From the NCBI GenBank assembly GCA_903772945.1, contig CAICTM010000461.1, forward strand, positions 1 to 64,000: a stretch of DNA of 64,000 bases, written 5' to 3'. This document shows, piece by piece, positions 23,044 through 34,030 of the stretch (position 1 is the first letter of the stretch; each line of letters starts with the position of its first letter). The notes beneath the pieces are model-generated. The model saw nothing but the letters and a program-made list of their open reading frames with translations, was not told the DNA's origin and did no database searches. This DNA comes from Seminavis robusta. Lineage: Eukaryota > Bacillariophyta > Bacillariophyceae > Naviculales > Naviculaceae. The position numbers and the translations under genes are program-made.

Positions 23044-24742
23044 TTCATCTTGCTGGTGTTTAAAAGTGTGGTGTCAGCTAGCTAGCATACAGCGAACTCG
23101 TAAATCTTAGCCAGAAATTCTGAAATTGTGTATTGGTGTTTTAGTAGCAATGGTGGTGCATCCTTGGCGAAGGGGAGGCGACGAAAGTTTTGGTGCTGTT
23201 GGAGGCAATGGGAGGATTGTCGTTAGCGATGAATTTGTGAAACCTTGCTCTTGGCGAAGCACCCACGAGCAAGTCGACAAACCGATTGGGTGATGTGGTA
23301 CCACATTATAGCTCTAAACAAGGGGAAAACGGCAGTTAGCTAGTGCACACTGCCCTTAGGTATTTAGTTAGTGGAGGCATAAACCTGTGCAGTGCTTACT
23401 CGAGACCAGAAGGTGAGCGCAACAACTTACGGTTGCACCGAAGGTGCGAAGTTATTGCTCTCTTTTCTAAGCCGGAAGACCTTGATTGACAGTTTTGACC
23501 TTTGATTGGTCACGTACAGAGCGTAGTGTATTGTGATTGTCCAAAAGTTCGCCATAGCTTGGCATTTTTGGACATGTACATCGGCGATGGTGAAAAGGTT
23601 GGCAAGTCGGTTCGCAAATTTCCCTTTGCACTGTAAAATATTCTGTACTCGACCCCACCATTGCCTCTCAGCGGGAGGAAGAAGTGCTGCCCTTCGTGCG
23701 AAACCTCCACCAGCCTTGCTACGGTATATTAATACCATGGCTATTGTCTCCGGACCTACAACTGGCTAATACGGCTGCGCGATCGCGGTGCAGCGCAGTC
23801 CAACCATGTCATGCGGCACTGTGCCATCATGTCATGATTGAAGCATGAATTCAATTGTTTCGGGTCAATGATGAACTTCAGAATCAATTATATAGTTCAG
23901 AGCTACGGTAACATGTTGAAACTAGCTACTATGGTAGTGCACTGTGTAGTGCATCCTGGTACTAGTACCGCCATCAAATCTGTGTTCTAAGGATTGGGTG
24001 GTACCGGTAGCCAGAGGCCAGGACGAGACAGCAAGTTGCAATGCACATCCACTCATACCGTAGCGTTGCAGTGCAGCCAGGGGGTGGCAGGTATGCATAC
24101 CGGTTGGTACCGGTAGCGTCCTGCAAAAAGTAGAAAGTAGTGACATGTACAACCACATCTCAATATTTAGCAGTCGCTCTTTTACACCACCATCACCACC
24201 ACCACCAAGGTCGAGATAGCAAGTACCGAACCTGGTACACGTGTACCGCAGTGTGTGTCGGGTTGGACCCTCTTTAGCAAGCAACAGTGCCGGTATCCCT
24301 TTTAAAAAACAAGATGCCTCCGGTGGCGCCAACTACGGAAACAGAAATAGCAAAAAGGCATGACAGTGGATTGCACAACCCTCCCAGCTACTGACATGGC
24401 TCTTTAGCAGTTTTCCTAGCTCCTTCCCCCGCCTACTAGTTCCAGCCCTGGTCCTGGTTGTACCTCCCCTGCTGACCTGAGCAAGCTAGCTAGCCTCAGC
24501 TTCGCAGTCAGTGACATCTCTATAGCATTTCTCCTGGGCAGCTCCTTCCCCAGCTCAATGCCCAGTTTCATCCCAAATGCTCCTCCTGCTGAGAGCCTTA
24601 GCTATGCAGTTAGCATGACTGCTAGAGCTACCAAGCAACCTCTTAGCCAGCGGAGGAGTCGTGTCGGTATGAGGAGTGGAGTTGGGTTAACATCTGGCCG
24701 CACCGCTAATGTATATCTACCTTTTACTTATGATGAGTACAG

Positions 24743-25090
24743 GACTGTCCGACGGTTTTCATCAGACTTTAAAACGACCACGACTGGTTCTTTCTAAGGG
24801 CATGTTTTAAGGGCATGAAGGGCATGTTTATTTAAAAGGGCATGTTTAAGGGCATGTTTCAGATTTAAGAGCATGTTTCAAGGGCATGTTCATATAAGGG
24901 CATTGTTCATTCGTGATAAGGGAGTTCTATGGTGTTCAATGAAGGCTTAAGGGCATGTTTCGAGGCATTAGGGGTATTTTTTAAAGGCGTGTTTATATAA
25001 GGGCATGTTTAAGGGCATGTTTCAAACAGTGCTCAGGCGTGGAAATTTCAATTTTTGTTTTAGAGCCTGAGTGAAAACCGTTGGATGGTC
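24743..25090. mobile_element. Small non-coding TIR element packed with GGGCATGTT repeats (right copy)
   Basis: Copy of the element at 15,541-15,886, carried by the duplicated block and so not an independent insertion. It has the same GAC-starting termini and array, with small indels (for example one array unit reads GGGCATTGTT and another is reduced to AAGGGAGTT). Confidence 0.75.
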
Positions 25091-25392
25091 CGGTACGGTA
25101 TGGTTAGCCTGTAACCCTAAAACGAGGACCAACCATTGATTGATTGATTGACCACCCAAACAACAAAATCCGCAACAGGCCAACTCAGTAGTTGGCGATA
25201 GCTCCCTTAATGCTGCATACGGTAGGTACGGTAGGGTTCGTGTTGAAATTGTTCTTTTTCACTCCACTTCAAGTCTTCAACCAAAACGCCCACAAAAAAA
25301 GGACACCGAAGGTGTAATAGATATACCGTGCGAGCTGATTAAAAGATGGGCCAGCATAGTAATATTGTTGAAGTTTGGTGAAGGTAGTGTCA

Positions 25393-25492
25393 TTAGATTT
25401 TTCTGTGTGAGAAAGTGGCTTGGTAGCTTACGGGAGTTTAAGGTGTGCAACATGAGACGTAGATTTTTCCATCTGAGAAAGTGGCGTGGTAG
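25393..25492. repeat. 68-bp tandem unit, about 1.5 copies, abutting the gap
   Basis: Same unit as at 16,191-16,294. The sequence is cut at GTGGCGTGGTAG by the N run, so the array could extend into the gap. Confidence 0.8.
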
Positions 25493-25517
25493 NNNNNNNN
25501 NNNNNNNNNNNNNNNNN
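25493..25517. other. Assembly gap (25 N)
   Basis: A run of 25 undetermined bases, probably a placeholder of arbitrary length. Order and spacing of the blocks on either side are therefore uncertain. Confidence 0.99.
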
Positions 25518-25809
25518 CTGAACGAGAGAGAAAGAGAAAACGAAACGAATAGCCAGTCTACTAGACAGTAGAGCTGGAAGGATATTGATTAAATTAGAGA
25601 AATTGTGCGTTCAAGTTCACACCTTTTCAACAAATGCTGCATACGGTAGGTACGGTAGGGTTCGTGTTGAAATTGTTCTTTTTCACTCCACTTCAAGTCT
25701 TCAACCAAAACGCCCACAAAACAAAACACCCACGCATCGTCCCTGCTGCATAACTTTTGAGAAAGTAGACAAAGTAGCGCAGATCGATTGGGAAGTTGTT
25801 GGTTCCATC

Positions 25810-27850
25810 ATGCCGCGATCTTCTGGCTATACCCCCGCCACTACAGGCACCAGCGACGATTGTCCTGCCACCGATGATACCTTTGCCGATGAACCGATTA
25901 GCCGAGACTCGTCGGTGATGACGAGTGTCCGCGACCGCATGTTGGCTCGGCATGACAGTCTCTTTTCGGTCACATCCAACTACGAAGACCCCTCGGCCAA
26001 CGATTTGAATATCTGGCAGGGCGCTACCCTGTTGACCGCAGATTGCATGGGAACAGGGTTGCTGGCTTTGCCCGAGGATATCAAGGTGTTGGGCCGGTGG
26101 TGGGGATTGGGCTTTTTGATTCTCAATCTCCCCATTAATTTTTATGCGGGTACCATTCTCTCCGATGCAGCAGCCTATGTGGAAAGGACGCAGAACGAAG
26201 AAAATGAAGCCTATGAAAAACGACAGCTTGAAGTACGACAACTGCAGCAGATTCAAGAAGAGGAAGAATTGTCCGCTTCCAGCAAGGATGGACTTATGAT
26301 GGATTCACCCAAGAAAATAGAGGGAATCGCAGCAAAAAATACGCCAGTGTGGGACAGACTGATGATGATACCACGGGAGATACGGCGAGTACTTCCGCTG
26401 GTATTGTCATGCAAGGAAGCGCTGCTGGAGAGGAGATTGTGGATCGGATACCCGCATCGCCCACTGCTGCTCCCTCCAGCAACATGATCATGCCAAAGTT
26501 CATCATGACACGGCAACCTATGATTTCATTGGAATGACACAAGCCATGTTCAGCTCAAGAAGAGCCACGCGTTGGGTCATGTTCTTGTTCTATTGCAACA
26601 TTTTTCTGGTTCTGGGGGACTACATTCTGGTCATGTCTCATGCTGTGTCTGCCATGGTTGGAGAGGAAAGGTTATGCATACCCCAAGCAGGGATACTGGC
26701 TTCTACGCTCATGTATGGTGTGTCGCAGATTAGGACCATGGTATGTTTTCAGTGATCGTGGGGAATGAATCCTACGCTGTATGCTTCATCTTTTCACCAT
26801 TTGGGCTCACTGGGTTGGTATGGCAACGAAACAATCTGTCGCTTTGAACCCTAGGCAAATTTGGGTCGTGCTGCCAGCATCATTTCACTATCAGCCTTGT
26901 TCGTCGTTGTGGGTCAGTGCTTGTGGGCGGTCCACACAAACAAAACCGACGTGTATGTCGAGGCCTCTCCAGAGGACTTTGATGAATCACCGAGCATGTT
27001 GCGAAAGCTGTCGGCAATGGGATCCATTGGTTTTGCCGTGGGATCTCAAAAGGTATGCTCTTTCGTTGTTGCTAGTTAGTTCACCTGCCTACGATCAACG
27101 TGCCATTACTTACAGTCAGTCGCCTCTTTTGCTAGCTCTTCTTGAACATTCGTCACGAACTAGCAGAACGGAGCAAGGCACCCCAGACTTTGGCTGCTTC
27201 ACTGTCGGCATTTGGAATCGTTTATGTCGGCATCATTTTGCTCGCTGGTAGTGGTAAGTTGAGATTTGGTTCATGTGTTGGGTTGGTTGTCGTGGCTTTC
27301 TTATTGTCTCTCACTATCGACCTCCTCACGTACCGACACGATTGCCTACCGTACAACACCAGATCCACCAGGGTTTCTCTTTGATGCTATTCCACCAGGA
27401 TGGAATCGGCAATTAGCAGGATTTCTCCTATGGCTTCATGTCGTGGTATCCTATGCCATCAATTCACAGGCCATTTGCGCCTCGATGGATCGTCTCTTCT
27501 TCAGCAACATTAGAACGTGCAGCTTGAATGAGAAACCGAGAATACGTTGGATGTGTCTGACTGGTGGCATGTCCGTGCTGGCCTTTGTGGTAGCCAATGC
27601 GGTTCCTTTCTTCAAGGACCTCGTTGCCTTGATTGGGGCCATGACCAGTGTCCCGTTGTCATTGCTGCTTCCCGCCGTCTATTTCAGACGTTTCCTGCAA
27701 GTTTCCATATGGATTCCAACGAAAGAAACATTGGGCTCATATTCCCTGCTTGTGTACGGTTGTGTCTTCATGACATTTGCGTTGGCAGGTGCCATTAGTT
27801 CCATTGAAATGGACTGGTCGAATCATGGCGGCGTCTTTTCCTGCCATTAG
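25810..27850 (+). pseudogene. AAAP-family amino acid transporter, copy 1 (frameshifted)
   Basis: Equivalent exons are 25,810-26,740, 26,855-27,052, 27,136-27,253 and 27,363-27,850. Compared with copies 2 and 3 the first exon lacks one base near 26,315 (AAGAAAATAG against AAGAATAATAG) and one near 26,483 (CAGCAACATG against CAGCAAGCATG). These shift the frame and break the protein in the loop after the second membrane segment. Everything else, including splice sites, is conserved. Because the copy lies next to a gap and all changes are one-base losses, sequencing error is as likely as true decay. Confidence 0.75.
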
Positions 27851-28157
27851 CCAGCTCTCATGTAGCATACATTATTTGTAGTAAGTAGCTAGTACAATTG
27901 TAGTCATTGCTTGCTCCGCCAAAGTGCAAATAGGCTTGTTTTGATCCTATGTAACTAAACTAAAGCTACTGGTAGAAAGATAGAATAACCACAAAGCCAT
28001 TGTTATAACAACCTTTAAAAAGCACAACTTGAAATATACCTACCGGTATCGTGTGTAGGTAGTTTTCAGAGGGAAAAAGTGTTTGCTGCTACAGGAAGGC
28101 TCACTTGGCCAAGTCCGCCTATTGCTACATAGAGACCCCGAGCAACCAACCGGCGTC

Positions 28158-29283
28158 CTAAAATGGAAAAGTAAAGTTCTTCCAGTCATTGTCAAGTGCA
28201 TCGCATCAAACTTCCAACAACCCTGTGACATTTTGAATGCCTCGGCCAAATCGTTGCCAGTCTGGGGATCGTCCACATTGATTTCCATGAGTGGATGGCC
28301 GTAATCCTCGGCCCACTTTCGAATTTTCTTCATGTGTCGATCATAGACTGTCATCAAGAGCTTTCGTTTCTTCTTGAGGTTCTCCACCTCATTGGCTCGG
28401 TCCAGAGATTCCTGAGCTCCTTCATCAATGATCATAAGTGACCTTCTTTGAGGGAGTTGTTGTTGGATCAGTTTCATCCGAGCTTTCAGTACTTCCAGGT
28501 TAAAACTCTTGAACAACGCTGCGTTACCGAGTTCCAGTGCAACACTGAATCAGCCCAGGTTCCAGCATCTTTTCGAGTGTTGAGGATGAAAGCAGCATTG
28601 GGGTATGCTTCATGAATCAGTGGAAGAGTTTTGTGCTGTGGCAAGAACCATGAGTAGGGCTCTGTGGTCTCGACGTCAAATTGGGACCAGACATAGTAGT
28701 CTCCACAGCCTTGGAAAGGAGGACGCTCTGATTTCATGTTCTTCAAGACACATGATCCACAAGTGACTTGATCTTTGCGACAAGGGAACTGTGATCGGGC
28801 AGGTTGTCCTGCTAAAGATTTCTCTGTATCGCAGCAATAATGGGAAGATTTGATTTTGTTGCAGGTAAAATAGTTATGAATAGATTCTGACCCAGATCGA
28901 GGCAATCCCATGATGAGTAAAGGGACAGTTTCTTGACTCGACTTGCTGTTGAGCAATAGACTACCAGGGCCAAGCAGTTGATTCCCTGTATCCTCTGGCA
29001 TATGAGGTCTACCCAGTAACATGCGGCTCCAAACCGAAGTTGCTGCACCGTCAGCTCGGGCATTCATCACGCCCATGGTCAAGCTTGCAGCAAAGGCAAA
29101 CGACCCAGCAAAAATGGCCACGGCATTCATTGGGTTATTCCAGAAACCTTCTCGTCGTCGTGGATAGGTGTATTTGCCCCGATTATCATTGTCCGTGGAA
29201 TCAGTGCTGTTTGCTTCTCTCAATCCCTGCGGAGACTTTGTTCGAGAGTGATCTGACCGCCGGGATTGTCGCAGCATTGTCAA
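28158..29283 (-). pseudogene. Sulfotransferase-like membrane protein, copy 1 (frameshifted)
   Basis: N-terminal two thirds (28,500-29,283) are identical in kind to copies 2 and 3. One-base deletions near 28,515 (GAACAACGC against GAACAAGCGC), 28,488, 28,420-28,436 and 28,201 break the C-terminal part. It is convergent with transporter copy 1. As with its neighbour, the deletions may be sequence errors. Confidence 0.75.
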
Positions 29284-29389
29284 GGTTCGTCTCGCCTATT
29301 ACTAATAACAACCAGATGGAAGTACCGTTGCCGTCATGGAGAAGAGGCGAAACCTTGAGTTTTTGTCCGTGCTTGACACTACACTCTAC

Positions 29390-29534
29390 CGGGAGTTTAG
29401 AGGTGTGCAACTGAGACGTTAGATTTTTCCGTCTGAGAAAGAGGCGTGGTAGCTTACGGAGTTTAGAGGGTGTGCAACGTGAGACGCTAGATTTTCCGTC
29501 TGAGAAAGTCGTGGTACTTACGGGAGTTTAGAGG
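29390..29534. repeat. 68-bp tandem unit, about two degenerate copies
   Basis: Units containing GGGAGTTTAGAGG, TTAGATTTTTCC and TCTGAGAAAG with small indels, lying exactly between cassette copies 1 and 2. It is followed by AACCTAACCCTAAGG and AACCAACC-rich sequence up to 29,628. Confidence 0.8.
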
Positions 29535-29716
29535 TAAACCTAACCCTAAGGATAAAAAACCAACCAAAACCAACCAACGACACCACAATAAACGGGGTCA
29601 GAGATCACCGGGGTCTGCCCGGTATATCAAAACACCCACGCATCTGTCCCTGCTGCATAACTTTTGAGAAAGTAGACAAAGTAGCGCAGATCGATTGGGA
29701 AGTTGTTGGTTCCATC

Positions 29717-31759
29717 ATGCCGCGATCTTCTGGCTATACCCCCGCCACTACAGGCACCAGCGACGATTGTCCTGCCACCGATGATACCTTTGCCGATGAA
29801 CCGATTAGCCGAGACTCGTCGGTGATGACGAGTGTCCGCGACCGCATGTTGGCTCGGCATGACAGTCTCTTTTCGGTCACATCCAACTACGAAGACCCCT
29901 CGGCCAACGATTTGAATATCTGGCAGGGCGCTACCCTGTTGACCGCAGATTGCATGGGAACAGGGTTGCTGGCTTTGCCCGAGGATATCAAGGTGTTGGG
30001 CCGGTGGTGGGGATTGGGCTTTTTGATTCTCAATCTCCCCATTAATTTTTATGCGGGTACCATTCTCTCCGATGCAGCAGCCTATGTGGAAAGGACGCAG
30101 AACGAAGAAAATGAAGCCTATGAAAAACGACAGCTTGAAGTACGACAACTGCAGCAGATTCAAGAAGAGGAAGAATTGTCCGCTTCCAGCAAGGATGGAC
30201 TTATGATGGATTCACCCAAGAATAATAGAGGGAATCGCAGCAAAAAATACGCCAGTGTGGGACAGACTGATGATGATACCACGGGAGATACGGCGAGTAC
30301 TTCCGCTGGTATTGTCATGCAAGGAAGCGCTGCTGGAGAGGAGATTGTGGATCGGATACCCGCATCGCCCACTGCTGCTCCCTCCAGCAAGCATGATCAT
30401 GCCAAAGTTCATCATGACACGGCAACCTATGATTTCATTGGAATGACACAAGCCATGTTCAGCTCAAGAAGAGCCACGCGTTGGGTCATGTTCTTGTTCT
30501 ATTGCAACATTTTTCTGGTTCTTGGGGACTACATTCTGGTCATGTCTCATGCTGTGTCTGCCATGGTTGGAGAGGAAAGGTTATGCATACCCCAAGCAGG
30601 GATACTGGCTTCTACGCTCATGTATGGTGTGTCGCAGATTAGGACCATGGTATGTTTTCATTGATCGTGGGGAATGAATCCTACGCTGTATGCTTCATCT
30701 TTTCACCATTTGGGCTCACTGGGTTGGTATGGCAACGAAACAATCTGTCGCTTTGAACCCTAGGCAAATTTGGGTCGTGCTGCCAGCATCATTTCACTAT
30801 CAGCCTTGTTCGTCGTTGTGGGTCAGTGCTTGTGGGCGGTCCACACAAACAAAACCGACGTGTATGTCGAGGCCTCTCCAGAGGACTTTGATGAATCACC
30901 GAGCATGCTGCGAAAGCTGTCGGCAATGGGATCCATTGGTTTTGCCGTGGGATCTCAAAAGGTATGCTCTTTCGTTGTTGCTAGTTAGTTCACCTGCCTA
31001 CGATCAACGTGCCATTACTTACAGTCAGTCGCCTCTTTTGCTAGCTCTTCTTGAACATTCGTCACGAACTAGCAGAACGGAGCAAGGCACCCCAGACTTT
31101 GGCTGCTTCACTGTCGGCATTTGGAATCGTTTATGTCGGCATCATTTTGCTCGCTGGTAGTGGTAAGTTGAGATTTGGTTCATGTGTTGGGTTGGTTGTC
31201 GTGGCTTTCTTATTGTCTCTCACTATCGACCTCCTCACGTACCGACACGATTGCCTACCGTACAACACCAGATCCACCAGGGTTTCTCTTTGATGCTATT
31301 CCACCAGGATGGAATCGGCAATTAGCAGGATTTCTCCTATGGCTTCATGTCGTGGTATCCTATGCCATCAATTCACAGGCCATTTGCGCCTCGATGGATC
31401 GTCTCTTCTTCAGCAACATTAGAACGTGCAGCTTGAATGAGAAACCGAGAATACGTTGGATGTGTCTGACTGGTGGCATGTCCGTGCTGGCCTTTGTGGT
31501 AGCCAATGCGGTTCCTTTCTTCAAGGACCTCGTTGCCTTGATTGGGGCCATGACCAGTGTCCCGTTGTCATTGCTGCTTCCCGCCGTCTATTTCAGACGT
31601 TTCCTGCAAGTTTCCATATGGATTCCAACGAAAGAAACATTGGGCTCATATTCCCTGCTTGTGTACGGTTGTGTCTTCATGACATTTGCGTTGGCAGGTG
31701 CCATTAGTTCCATTGAAATGGACTGGTCGAATCATGGCGGCGTCTTTTCCTGCCATTAG
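29717..31759 (+). CDS. AAAP-family (Aa_trans) amino acid transporter, copy 2
   Basis: Predicted proton- or sodium-coupled amino acid transporter of the SLC36/SLC38-like superfamily. Exons: 29,717-30,649, 30,764-30,961, 31,045-31,162 and 31,272-31,759, giving about 578 residues. Introns have GTATGT/GTATGC/GTAAGT donors; the last acceptor (ACACCAG at 31,265-31,271) is chosen by phase and is least certain. The first membrane segment has the family's opening signature (ATLLTADCMGTGLLALPEDI). A long hydrophilic loop (~170-260) follows the second segment, then about nine more hydrophobic segments; LFLNIRHELAE after the GSQK exon end is a typical mid-domain position. Substrate cannot be told from sequence. 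The downstream neighbour is a convergent sulfotransferase-like gene. Confidence 0.85.
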
Positions 31760-32066
31760 CCAGCTCTCATGTAGCATACATTATTTGTAGTAAGTAGCTA
31801 GTACAATTGTAGTCATTGCTTGCTCCGCCAAAGTGCCAATAGGCTTGTTTTGATCCTATGTAACTAAACTAAAGCTACTGGTAGAAAGATAGAATAACCA
31901 CAAAGCCATTGTTATAACAACCTTTAAAAAGCACAACTTGAAATATACCTACCGGTATCGTGTGTAGGTAGTTTTCAGAGGGAAAAAGTGTTTGCTGCTA
32001 CAGGAAGGCTCACTTGGCCAAGTCCGCCTATTGCTACATAGAGACCCCGAGCAACCAACCGGCGTC

Positions 32067-33197
32067 CTAAAATGGAAAAGTAAAGTTCTTCCAGTCATTG
32101 TCAAGTGCATCCGCATCAAACTTCCAACAACCCTGTGACATTTTGAATGCCTCGGCCAAATCGTTGCCAGTCTGGGGATCGTCCACATTGATTTCCATGA
32201 GTGGATGGCCGTAATCCTCGGCCCACTTTCGAATTTTCTTCATGTGTCGATCATAGACTGTCATCAAGAGCTTTCGTTTCTTCTTGAGGTTCTCCACCTC
32301 ATTGGCTCGGTCCAGAGATTCCTGAGCGTCCTTCATCAATGATCTATAAGTGACCTTCTTTGAGGGAGTTGTTGTTGGATCAGTTTCATCCGAGCTTTCT
32401 AGTACTTCCAGGTTAAAACTCTTGAACAAGCGCTGCGTTACCGAGTTCCAGTGCAACACTGAATCAGCCCAGGTTCCAGCATCTTTTCGAGTGTTGAGGA
32501 TGAAAGCAGCATTGGGGTATGCTTCATGAATCAGTGGAAGAGTTTTGTGCTGTGGCAAGAACCATGAGTAGGGCTCTGTGGTCTCGACGTCAAATTGGGA
32601 CCAGACATAGTAGTCTCCACAGCCTTGGAAAGGAGGACGCTCTGATTTCATGTTCTTCAAGACACATGATCCACAAGTGACTTGATCTTTGCGACAAGGG
32701 AACTGTGATCGGGCAGGTTGTCCTGCTAAAGATTTCTCTGTATCGCAGCAATAATGGGAAGATTTGATTTTGTTGCAGGTAAAATAGTTATGAATAGATT
32801 CTGACCCAGATCGAGGCAATCCCATGATGAGTAAAGGGACAGTTTCTTGACTCGACTTGCTGTTGAGCAATAGACTACCAGGGCCAAGCAGTTGATTCCC
32901 TGTATCCTCTGGCATATGAGGTCTACCCAGTAACATGCGGCTCCAAACCGAAGTTGCTGCACCGTCAGCTCGGGCATTCATCACGCCCATGGTCAAGCTT
33001 GCAGCAAAGGCAAACGACCCAGCAAAAATGGCCACGGCATTCATTGGGTTATTCCAGAAACCTTCTCGTCGTCGTGGATAGGTGTATTTGCCCCGATTAT
33101 CATTGTCCGTGGAATCAGTGCTGTTTGCTTCTCTCAATCCCTGCGGAGACTTTGTTCGAGAGTGATCTGACCGCCGGGATTGTCGCAGCATTGTCAA
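32067..33197 (-). CDS. Sulfotransferase-like type II membrane protein, copy 2
   Basis: Single-exon 376-residue protein. A basic N terminus (~1-48) is followed by one hydrophobic segment (~53-75, AVAIFAGSFAFAASLTMGVM), the layout of a Golgi type II enzyme. LIMGLPRSGSESIHNYF at ~123-140 resembles the 5'-phosphosulfate loop of PAPS-dependent sulfotransferases, and AAFILNTRKDAGTWADSVLHW at ~230-250 resembles the 3'-phosphate region with its R...S pattern. Four or more cysteines between these may form disulfides. Likely role: transfer of sulfate to glycans or other acceptors; the acceptor is unknown. It ends 307 bp from the convergent transporter gene. Confidence 0.7.
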   Translation of the reverse strand: MTMLRQSRRSDHSRTKSPQGLREANSTDSTDNDNRGKYTYPRRREGFWNNPMNAVAIFAGSFAFAASLTMGVMNARADGAATSVWSRMLLGRPHMPEDTGNQLLGPGSLLLNSKSSQETVPLLIMGLPRSGSESIHNYFTCNKIKSSHYCCDTEKSLAGQPARSQFPCRKDQVTCGSCVLKNMKSERPPFQGCGDYYVWSQFDVETTEPYSWFLPQHKTLPLIHEAYPNAAFILNTRKDAGTWADSVLHWNSVTQRLFKSFNLEVLESSDETDPTTTPSKKVTYRSLMKDAQESLDRANEVENLKKKRKLLMTVYDRHMKKIRKWAEDYGHPLMEINVDDPQTGNDLAEAFKMSQGCWKFDADALDNDWKNFTFPF

Positions 33198-33404
33198 GGT
33201 TCGTCTCGCCTATTACTAATAACAACCAGATGGAAGTACCGTTGCCGTCATGGAGAAGAGGCGAAACCTTGAGTTTTTGTCCGTGCTTGACACTACGATC
33301 GAAGGGTCCTCGGAGGCTTTGGCATTGGAACGCGCTCCGACTGTAAGACTTTCGGTTTGAAAAATTTAGCAGTGACCACTGCAAGTTCTTAATTCTTTAC
33401 TGTA

Positions 33405-33450
33405 AATGAATCAATCGAGTGACGAGTCTAATCTAGTCGATTGAATCATT
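33405..33450. repeat. Inverted repeat/hairpin upstream of sulfotransferase copy 2
   Basis: AATGAATCAATCGAGT at 33,405-33,420 pairs with AGTCGATTGAATCATT at 33,435-33,450, with two mismatches and a 14-base loop. The same hairpin lies at 38,651-38,696 in copy 3. Function unknown; it could be a regulatory palindrome or a remnant terminal repeat. Confidence 0.7.
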
Positions 33451-33551
33451 CAGCAAAGAATGAATGTCACGTATCCTTAGCCTTATTTTTTCATTATCTG
33501 CTGTTACCCAAATGGACAGACTGACTAAAAGCTGCACCTCTTTTGGAGAAA

Positions 33552-34030
33552 TAAGGGTAAAATGTTACACACGTAACGTTACATTTACAGCCTAAGTAGA
33601 AACATATAACATCCGGAAGCCCCAGTAATTCTCCTTAAGCCTTAGGGGGGAAGTACATGGTTCTTTGTTCCGGGAAACATAAAATCGTGCGTATTCCCGC
33701 TAAATTTCTCGAGGAAAGTTTTTCGCGGCTGTAACGCCTGGGATAGCAGTTGAGTCCTCGGAATGTTATTCAAAAAGTACTATTTTTGACAGACACACAT
33801 TCGAAATGATACAGAGATTAAGTCTTGGAGAGCCAGGCAGGGCTGCATGCGCAATCCCACCAAGCTTATCTAAGGGCGAACGCCCTCAACGCTTGGATCT
33901 TCCCTCCAATCCGACCAGAGTGCAAGTGGAGTAATCTTCACTTTCTTCATTTTTCGAACTCGGCAACAGTTTGACATCAACCGATTGATCTATCTACCTG
34001 ATCCAATCTATTTTGTGATATCGAACGACC
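33552..34030. other. Unique spacer between cassette copies 2 and 3
   Basis: No coding region supported. It holds AT-rich and CT-rich sequence with an ATCTACCTGATCC-type region before the truncated recombinase-like frame. It does not occur elsewhere in the window. Confidence 0.5.

Larger units (their letters stand above)
22014..25492. repeat. 3.47-kb direct repeat, right copy
   Basis: Second copy of 12,822-16,294, ending directly at the N gap. It differs mainly by one-base deletions and small indels (e.g. around 22,490, 23,700, 24,640, 24,900) and by the poly-C tract. The left edge is the junction with the copia-type element. Confidence 0.9.
25518..29389. repeat. Transporter/sulfotransferase cassette, copy 1
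   Basis: Shares its left part (from 25,518) with copy 3 from 34,666 and its body with copies 2 and 3. It ends at 29,389, where the 68-bp repeats begin. It carries several one-base deletions relative to the other two copies. Confidence 0.9.
29629..33551. repeat. Transporter/sulfotransferase cassette, copy 2
   Basis: About 3.9 kb nearly identical to 34,869-38,795; I noticed only a handful of differences (e.g. 32,899, 32,931, 33,200 and a 5-6 base indel near 33,296). The upstream context differs from copies 1 and 3, so its promoter region is not the same. Confidence 0.9.

Noticed and set aside
12822-25492. The two 3.47-kb repeats as true LTRs of the copia-type element
   Set aside because: The left repeat border falls within an intact host-like gene that continues outside it, and the repeats contain a TIR element and gene sequence unlike an LTR.
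29534-29560. AACCTAACCCTAAGG as an interstitial telomere tract
   Set aside because: Only about two units and imperfect; similar short strings at 15,902, 59,528, 60,592 and 63,840 are equally short.
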